64,000 nt of DNA from Bombus terrestris (taxonomy: Eukaryota > Arthropoda > Insecta > Hymenoptera > Apidae), in the NCBI RefSeq assembly GCF_910591885.1, contig NC_063277.1:17999664-18063663 (forward strand). Reading direction: 5' to 3'. Shown here in pieces: positions 1 through 9,900 of the stretch; positions within the stretch are counted from its first letter, which is position 1, and every line of letters starts with the position of its first letter. Under the pieces are notes generated by a model. That model was not told where the DNA came from and did not search any database. It saw only the letters and a list, made by a program, of their open reading frames with translations. Both the position numbers and the translations under genes were made by a program.

Positions 1-991
1 ACGTTCCGATATATAATTTATTTATACCACTTACGATAGATATCGTTTTATCGAAATCGTCTTGCTATTTAACAGATCGAAGCAACTTCTTCCCCGAATA
101 CATCGATACGAAATATAAAATATGGTAAATGATAATCGTTAGAAAAGAGACAAAGATATTAGTCTATATCGATGCCTAAGAATCAGCGAATCTGTATTTC
201 GCACAGTATTTTCTACGGTTTCGATCAATGGTCAAATCTAATCGAATTAATAAGGATTTAACGAGCTCCGATAATTTCGCACGCGTGTGTTCCATCGCGA
301 CTTTATAATTACTCGCTTCGGTCGCTCCATTCGTGATATAGAGATTTTCTCCGTGTCACGGCAACGGATCGACAAAATTAATGGGACATAACCAAGTACG
401 CTGTACGAATTCAGGAATGCGCAGTTTTCTCTGAATTTCTTCGAAAGAGCCAGCAACGAATCGAACGTGTCAAAATAACGGCAGAAAATTGTACTCCTTC
501 CTATAGCGCGTACAGAAAAATAATACAACTTTTTCCTTTACTGTTTTTCTTATAAATCTCATAGCTGGAACTGTACTAATGAACACCCTGTATGCATTAA
601 TAACGAAGGCCAGCCAGACATTCGTATGAATCATGCGATATTTAAAAACTCGAGAGAACGAAGGCTACCACTTTGTCCCTCCCAGAAATAAATGGAATTA
701 ACTGTTCGCAATACAAATCATCGTTTACTCGACCGAAGCTAATTAACTTTCTAAACGCTAAGTAATTAAAAGCAGACGAAATTATTTATTCGCAAATTTT
801 TACCAAAGAACATCGATTCGCTTCTTTTGTAATTTTTCTTAAAAATACGCATAAAATCTTTGATTCCTATTCGAATCGACTATATCTCGTTAAAAGAAAA
901 TACACGGTCCGCAAAATAATTAACGATGATTCTATTTACATTCTATCGAATCTATATTATGCAACGAGTTAGCATGTAACTATGTACTCAC
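1..991. other. No gene seen; left edge, probably intron or 3' part of the PP2C gene
   Basis: The stretch is AT-rich with short open frames on both strands, and none resembles a known domain. I looked on the minus strand for the final PP2C exon, which should carry a GSxDN-type metal-binding motif, and did not find it. The missing 3' exon of the phosphatase is therefore probably outside the window to the left. Confidence 0.4.
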
Positions 992-3900
992 TCGGATTTC
1001 GTTGTATTTCATAGTAGAGAACAGTCAATATCTCCGCCGGTTCCAAGTAATCCGTTAATCCATCGGTGGCGAGAATCAGAAAATCCTCGGTTCCGTCTAA
1101 AGGTACAGACTTAATTTCTGGTTCGCCGGTTACAAACGGCTTGTATCGAACGTCACCTGGAACCACGTGAAAAGAAATATCGAATTATTGTAAAAGCTTA
1201 TTGTACAACGTTGATCATCGGTGTATACATTTTCTTAACTGCGTATAATAAAAGCTGATTGAAATTTCTGTTGAATTTGTCGAGCGAAATGTATAGGAAT
1301 TTATTTTGGTCAAATCTAAAATCTTCATATCTATTTAATTGTTAAACGTAAAGAATTTCATTCATAGATGTAGTAAACTGATGGGTGAACCCGAGTAAAT
1401 TTATAATAACCGGAAGCGTCTGTATTATGGTGGTGCCATTATTTAAATTAGCCACGCCATTCATTAAATAGATAATTAAAGTTAATTACATATATACATC
1501 CTAGTTGAATACTGATATTCCCCACGCCTCACCGTCGCATGTTTTTTAGATGTAAAAAGCATCGTTTACATGTAATGGATAACTGTAACGGTTCTCTTGA
1601 ATTCCATAAAACTACACGTTACGGGGCATAAAATTCTCTCTCTTTTTCCCACTTTATCCTTTTACTTTGCTCGATCGCGATTGAAAAATTTCTACGAAGA
1701 ATCGGATCCATACGTAGCCGGGTGTCGTTAATTACGTGAATGCTATCTCGTTTCACTTTAACAACGTCTTCAAATTTCTCGATTAGGCTTCTTGCATTTT
1801 TCAACCATACATCTAATCGCAACTTGAAAATACACAGAACGAAATTTTATGGTACGTATACTTGTAAAAGAGTAAACAACGAAAGATCGTATTTCGGTAT
1901 AATCGTAATTACCGTTCTATCGTATAGAATTTTTCTCGCTCAACACGCTGGAATAAAATTGGAAGGGTGGTATTTTATTTCTTTTCGTCGTTTGTGACGA
2001 TCGTCAATGACGAAATCTTACCCGCTACACCGAATCGCTGTTCCACTGATTCTACAGTGAGATAGAGTTATAAGTTTCGTTCGAGTAGAATATGCAATGG
2101 CAGGGATGCAAATAACTATAAAAATTAACTATTTGAAAGTATAACAATTTTTCTGCAGCTACGTATACGACACTACGTATTGTCATTTTCTGTCAAAAAT
2201 GGGATTCGTTTACGTTTTCTAATTCGAGCGACGGTATGCTCTCAAACGTAAATATACGAATTCTAATCGCACAACAAATTTTCATCTACGTTTCGTATTT
2301 TCGTTGTAATTACGCATTCTTTTCGTCTAATAAAATAAAATCAAAGATTCTAATAATTTCTATCGTATATTCGATTAAACGTTTCATTGATATTAGGTAG
2401 CCGAGTGAAAAAATATCCTACGAATATTTACGATCGATAAAAGGCATCGTAATGATTATAAGATATAATTTTACGATAAGTATCGATTATCAAAATTTTA
2501 CGACGTCGAAACGAAATTCTTCTAACGACAAACGTTCGAGACACGCGTCTCCTCGCGAAGCATAAACGGTTTAATGGGCTGTTAATTATTCCCGGCAGGT
2601 GATGTAGAAGCCACCCAGTAAAGAGTCCATTGCTCGAAGCATGATTGCACGTATTATTGTGTCAGCGGTCGAACGGAACCAACAGGATACCCAACACGCG
2701 TCCAGAATATTTTCTTTCCTTTTCTTCGCAATACCTAAGCCATAGTTGGCCAGCTGTTAGTACACGTTGATTCTCCCTACTTGGCTTCCTTAAAAAACAC
2801 ACGATTTTTATTCGATCAAATTAATATATAAAAATCATTTGTCCCCAACTAACGAACCTTTCAATTACAATCGATCCTTGCGACAAGCGAATGCCTATAA
2901 CTAGACTGCGGATATTTATGTAAATTATATAAACTGATAAATAATGTTTATGTATAACAGTACTTAATATACACAGAGAAAAATAGATATACATGATACA
3001 AAGTTCGAAATAAAAGTAGAAAAATAGAAAAAGCGAATGATCCTTTAAATATGATTAATATTTTGAAATGAATTGAATTCATCACACTTGATAAAAATAA
3101 ACAATATGTAACAAAACTATTTCGAAATTTCCACGTCAATATGATAGTAGTATCGAGTTTCAAAAACCTCGAAAACATAAAATCTAAAATAACTATCCGT
3201 AATAAAATAATTAAAAGCTTATAAGAACAAACCAACATCTACAACATCCTTATAGTCATCTTCACTTTTAACTTATCATAGTTATTCAGTTAGATAACTT
3301 TTATATAAATTATCTTTTTCACTTGAAATTTCTTAATTCTATAAAACTTAAATATGTACGTATTTACATAAATACATGTATACGAATAATTATATTATAT
3401 GTATATAAGATATCCTACGTTTTTAAAATGATTAAAAGCATAAAAAATCTCGAATAATCTCCTAATTACACCTAAAATACCTAATATTTAAACTAAAATT
3501 TTCTATAATTAACGTTACCTTTTTATTTTGTTTCGTATTTAAGGGAAAAGTCCTTCTTTTAGAAAATAAACTTCCCGCAATCGAGTAAATGATGACTTTC
3601 TTAGCATTAAATAACATGAAATTTACCAAAAGTAAAAGTATCTATAGAGTTTCAAACGCATTTTTTAAAACACGCATTTCGAGCAATGGATCGATTAGGA
3701 GAGAATACTTGTATCGCCATCTAGCGTCGTATATATAGCTTCCATAGCAGTGGAATCGATTACCACGACTACGGAAATAACGGAAGAAGTTTGATTGAAA
3801 ATAAAATTAATCGTGTAAAGTTAATATTAATGTGTTCTACTTCATACACATTTACGTATCAACGAACGTGAGTACTAAGAATAACATTAATTTCAAACAT

Positions 3901-6900
3901 AAACACCAACAACAATCAACGATGTATACCTGCCCATACATAATTGCGTAAATTCTTTGTTTTCCATTAACATTTCTTTAAAAAGAATTATCATGTAAAA
4001 TGCTTTATAATATCCGGATATTACTGACAATTAGATGCAAAATGTTAACCTATAAATATTATTGATTTTTACTTTTCAATATATGTAAAAGTATAAAATA
4101 TACGAAACATATGAATTATATTTTATAATAAAATTTTCCCAATTCTCAACTTTCTTTTATCTAACCTGTTAAATATAATACATAAATCATGTACTGGAAT
4201 TGTATTTTTATTTTGTATATGTTCCATAATAAAATTAACTTACCTATTGCTCGTGAAACACCTAATACTCCGTTAACTCTCATAGTTCCCATGCTTTGCA
4301 TCACTGTTCCTCCTGCTTTCCGTATTCTTTGAACTTCATCCTAATAAGAACAATCAATATCGTTTGCACATTTGTTACAAATTTTTTTAAAACACATTAT
4401 ATTTATCAAATGTCAATTGTTTTTAAACAAAGAAAGTAAATTCTAGCTTAAAATTTACTGTCACAAAGATCATTTAATTAAAAAATAAATATTAATATTT
4501 TTATCGTTAAAATTATAGATTAAATAGCGTTAAAAATGACAGTGGTAGGAACACAAATAGATAGTGACAAAAGATTAATACAATTTGAAACTTTTGAAGA
4601 CTATTTGGATTCCCTAGTAACATTTGTTGACCTTGGATATTTGGGAAATCTTAATGTCGCGCGTAGATTAGCCGAGCTTGGTTACCGTTGTACGAGCGAA
4701 ACACTCGACGAAGAATCATTTTATCGTCGTTTGGAAGCTGTGAAAAATTTACTTTTTCCAATTTATAGACCGTACGAGTTAACATCAGAACAAGTGACAC
4801 CAAAGGGTAATATAATGCAAGAATTAGCACTCAGAGAACGTCTGAATAGATTGAAAATCATATCCACTATCATATTCGTTAGAAATTTAACGAAGCTTCA
4901 GTTTGAAATTTCTGGTTACATCGATTTTAGCGAAAGGCTTGAAAAAGAAAATTGGCTTCCGTATTTCCAAGGAAGAAAAAAAATATGGCCTTGTGCATCT
5001 GACCTTGCATATTATTATTGGAGAACAGGGAAAACATGTTTAAACGAAACATCAAATTTTCAACCTGTTATAGACCCAATATTAGGGCTTCGATTTAAGC
5101 ACTGTCACGATAGGCATTTCATTAATGTAGATCCTGGGGTGCCCTCTCCAGGCATATATACAACACGAGTAAGAATACATAGTCAAGAATATGAACACAT
5201 AATATTATATGATCATGTTCTGCGAACAAGATGTTAAACATAGTGAAAACATATATACTTACTTCGCGATGAAGCCGATGAGGATTCACTAATTGAACGA
5301 CATTGTCACGTTTTATCAGCATAGCTGTTGAATCTCCTACCCAGGCAACATATAATCTTTTATTTAATATTAAAGTGCAAACTGCAGTAGTTCCACCGTA
5401 TAGTTTCTGAAATGATAAAAGTAATAAACATGATATATTGCTTGTACATTTGATATATTATTCTACAAAAATATTTGTTTCTTACTTGTGTCTGTGATTT
5501 CTCTATAAACTGTCTGTCGGTAGTAAGAAAAGCATCACGTAAGGCACGCTCTGGATCTGTAGGGTAATATATGCTTTCTGCTAAATATTGATGCAGATGA
5601 GAAGCACAATATACAGCTGCATCTTGTCCCGCATGTCCATCAAATACTGCATAGTAATTTGCTATGGAGTCATCCTAAAATTTGGAATATGTTTTTCCAA
5701 TAAAAGGCCTACTATGTGTATATATTTGCTAAGAAAAGTTTAATCTTTGTATTTACCTCAATACCAAATATACTGTGTAAGTCATGTAAAACCACATAGC
5801 GGTCTTCCATTTTTCTTCTACAATTTTTGCTTCCACCTGCTGCTATCTGTGGCAGTGGTGTACAAGGAGGCGGTGGCAATAATGCTAATCTACTATTGTC
5901 CAGGTAGCGAGTACATATTTCATTAACTTTACTGGTAATGGCTTGCATTAATTTTAACGAAGTATATGCTGCAAGATAAAAAATAATTATCACAGACTAT
6001 CTTTATTATAAAAAACAAAAATATTTTAAAGTTTTTCTAAAGAGACATACCTTGTTCTTGAGATTTAAATCCACAATCCTCTGGTTGTTTCTTGCACATG
6101 GATTTGATTTCTTGTATTACTTGATGAACCAAGTGTGCTTGTAAACTTGCTGGACATTGTCTAGAATGTTACAAAATTCTCTATTTACACATATAACTAA
6201 TTAATTTTTAAGTATCTGTAACAAGATCAATTGTTTCATACTTTGAAAAATAATTATCTATTTAAAGAACAAATTACGCGATACAAGTACAAATCTGAAC
6301 ATAGAAAGCATTAAAATAATTGAAGCAGTACTTAGCAAACTGACAGCAATAGATATGCGAAACTTTCGATTAACAAAATTCAAAAGTCTATTTTCTATAG
6401 TGAAAATACGCTACAGTGATAACCATGGGTTTTTCATTCCGAAATTCTTTAAATCGTAAGAATAAAAAATATGTATAATTTGTTTTAAAAGTAATTTTAA
6501 ATGATTGTACGAACGATATATGTATCCACAACATATCATTTGTTCTATTAATTTTTTATATTTTTATAATGACTTTAATCGTAAATTTAATCGCAAAAGC
6601 TTTCAATGTGATTGAATGCCATATAGGCATATTAGTAATATGCTTAAAGTATTGTGTGCCTAAAATTTTCATTTAGAAACATCTTTTATCATACTGGAGG
6701 TTATATGTAATATATGTATGTATGTCTGCTATAGAATTTCTGCTATAATCTTACAGCGTTTTTGATTTAATAAACAAAAGTTTACATTTTATTTACATCA
6801 GATGTATTTTATGTTTTTGCGTCGTTGAAAATCGTTTTATGGCTTCCAAGTATTAAAGATAGTTGTAGATAATCTTAATAATTTTACAATCTCGTTTTAA

Positions 6901-9900
6901 ATCTAAAGAAAAGAAAAAATTCTTTTAATTGTAATTGAATTATCAAATTTTGAAAAAATAATAGCTTCACATTGAGCGATGACTGAAAGAACTGCTTTTC
7001 TGAATGACAGTCCTTCTCTGTATATTTCTGCGATCATCTCATACTCGAAATGAAATGGGACATAAAAAACATTAAATTTTTGAAATATACAGGGTGTCCT
7101 AGGTTCTGACGACCAGATGCTATCGGTATATTCTACGGATCTAAATAGGGGAAAAATGTTATATAAACATAGATCTCTTAAAACTTTACTAAAAAGTTAT
7201 GAGAAAGATATGAAATGCAAAGAAAACAATAGCAGACTCGGTTACTACGATATAACGTAAGAACAGATCAGCTTATACTTACGTTCACGTTGTTTATCCA
7301 AAGGTAAATAGTTCTCCATTTCAAAACGATGCATTTACTGAGATAAAACAAGTTAGGAATGACATTCGCGAAGTAATAAATTCTATTTTTGGCTGTTGTC
7401 AATTTTGTATCGTCAGAACGATAAATATTTTGGGATGGAGAATTAATTACTTTTACATAAACAAAGTGAACATAAATATTACTGATGTATTCCTGTATTA
7501 TACCGTAGTAACCTTGCTATTGTTCCCTTCGTATTTCATATTTTCGTCGTAACCTATTAATAAAGCTTTAAACGACCTATGTTTATGTAACATTTTTTTC
7601 TTATTTAGACGCATAGATATACCGATAGCGTTCGTCCATTAAAATCTGGGACACCTATTGGGATATCTATTCTTACTTTTATAATTACTAATACTATTCT
7701 CGTTATTATCATCGCATGTAAACAAATAATTATTACTGAAATATCATTTTGAAAAGTCGTAAATGAAGATCATAAGTTTCTAACACGACATACAGTTTCA
7801 TACTTTATCTAATAAATACACGTATGTAGTAGCAAACATCAAACGCATCGTTTTCATCGTACGTTTCGTCCAATCTGAAGATAGTCATAATTCGTTCAAC
7901 GAAAAAGATTAATTTATTCCTTTCTGAATAGTTACTGACAATTAAAAAATGTATTAATTTATAAAAAGAACGATAGAATAGATAGAGTTTGAAAAAATGA
8001 TTATACGCATTTCCGATAACCGCCATATCATGCGGCGTATCATTTAGATGTGAGAAATCTATGGAGAGAAGTAGCGCTCGAGAAACATTCACCTCAAGAA
8101 CAAGGAGTTTACGCTTTAGATGAACAATTTGCGAAGATCAAAGAGACCGGTGAAAACGAGGAGATAGCTGTTTCGAATCTATTAAAATTGGAATCTTTCG
8201 AACTAGTTCGTGATACGTTCTAAGACGAGGGCTCGCTACAGCCTGTGAGGAAACATTCCAAACCACCAGCAAACGCATCGTCTCCGGAGCATTACCGACA
8301 GGGGAGAGAAATGGTATCGATCGTTGGCACTTATCAACATGAAAGAAGCGAAAACCTCGACGAGTATTTCAAAGCTGTGGGTATGTTAAAAGCGACTAAA
8401 ACTGAATGTCGCCTAGCTTACGATGGAAGCAAAAACAAATACGATGTATAAAATTCTGTTTCTTTCCGCATAATATTCCACTTATTAGCTTGTTCTTGAA
8501 AATTACAAAAATGTGAATCGATTGATTTGTTATATGTATACTCGTAATATACTAATTTACTAATGCGCTATCAATTAAAAATATAGATTGAAATTTTGAT
8601 TAGTATGTGGACATATATACACGTGCTTGTACACAAACACTCATTACACGATATATTATATACCTATATATCTATAATGCATGTTATGTTACACATTTTT
8701 TTCTACCTATTGGATATTTCGTTTATCAAATCGGACATAATAATATAGACGTATAATATTCAAATTAAGTTATTTTTAATTGTATGCATCTATAGGTGTA
8801 CCATATATTCCACGGAAAATAATATCCATGTCCAGTCCGCGACTGGAAATATCGAATGACTGCGATAAATGGACTATTCGTACCATTTCGATGATTCGTA
8901 CGACAGAGATTACCTTTACTCTTGGCGAAGAATATGAAGAATGTATGCCGACAGGGATTATAATGAAAGTATAATCAATCCTTTCGTAATATTTTTTTGA
9001 AATACCGTGCTCGCCCCAACTCGATCGAGATAATTTAATATCTTTAGTTTCAAGTTTGAAACATACTTTGAATTACATAAAAAAAATTAGCCATTACATA
9101 TCTTTCTTCGATATATAATTAAACGAATAGAGACAATTATTTGAGAGAGGACTTTGTATCCTTAACTTAACTAACTACTACCGATTTTCAAAGTATTGAA
9201 TTGTAATTTGTTTTATATACAGGGCGTTCCCAAAATTGTGACACAATAGGCCGAGATTTTATAGGTTAGAGATTTTATGTGAAAAAATAAGTCGAAAAAA
9301 AAATAAGACTTTTTCACTTAAGGCTTCGTTTTCGAAAAAAATGAATTAAAAAATCAGTCAGGTCCGTGTAAGTACCTATTAACTGCAAATTTCGAGGTAT
9401 GAAACTTCTATTTTTGTTCGTATTTCGATTAGAACCCCCGCGCACTAGCGACAATTTACCGCTTACGAAACGGGCGTTTATTTATATGTATTTTATATGG
9501 ACGTGGACGAATTTTACGACGTGACTGCAAGATCACTTTATTTTTTGCTCTTGCTCGCATCAATCAAAAGTTCAATTTCTCCTTTCTCTAATAACACCAT
9601 ATAGGGTGCTTAACGAAATGGCGAGCACGATTTTTCAAATACCTCCGATAATGTAACAAACAATATTTCAAACAAAAGTTGCTCTGTTTTGAATCAGTTA
9701 CAAATCAATAAAAGATAAGAGTCGCTTTAACTTTTTAACACATATTTGCACATTGGACTTCCTATCTGTCGTACGTGTTTTTCTACTTACAATAAGTGCT
9801 CAAATTATTACATACCACTTGCCGCGACACAAAGTCCCGTTCCTTTCAGCAAATTTTGATGCGTAGAGGCAAATAGACTTCGTGGATCTATTTCTCTACA

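Noticed and set aside
1619..1822. Minus-strand frame of 67 codons with a charged, protein-like composition inside the PP2C intron
   Set aside because: No family resemblance, and the flanking PP2C exons join in phase without it.
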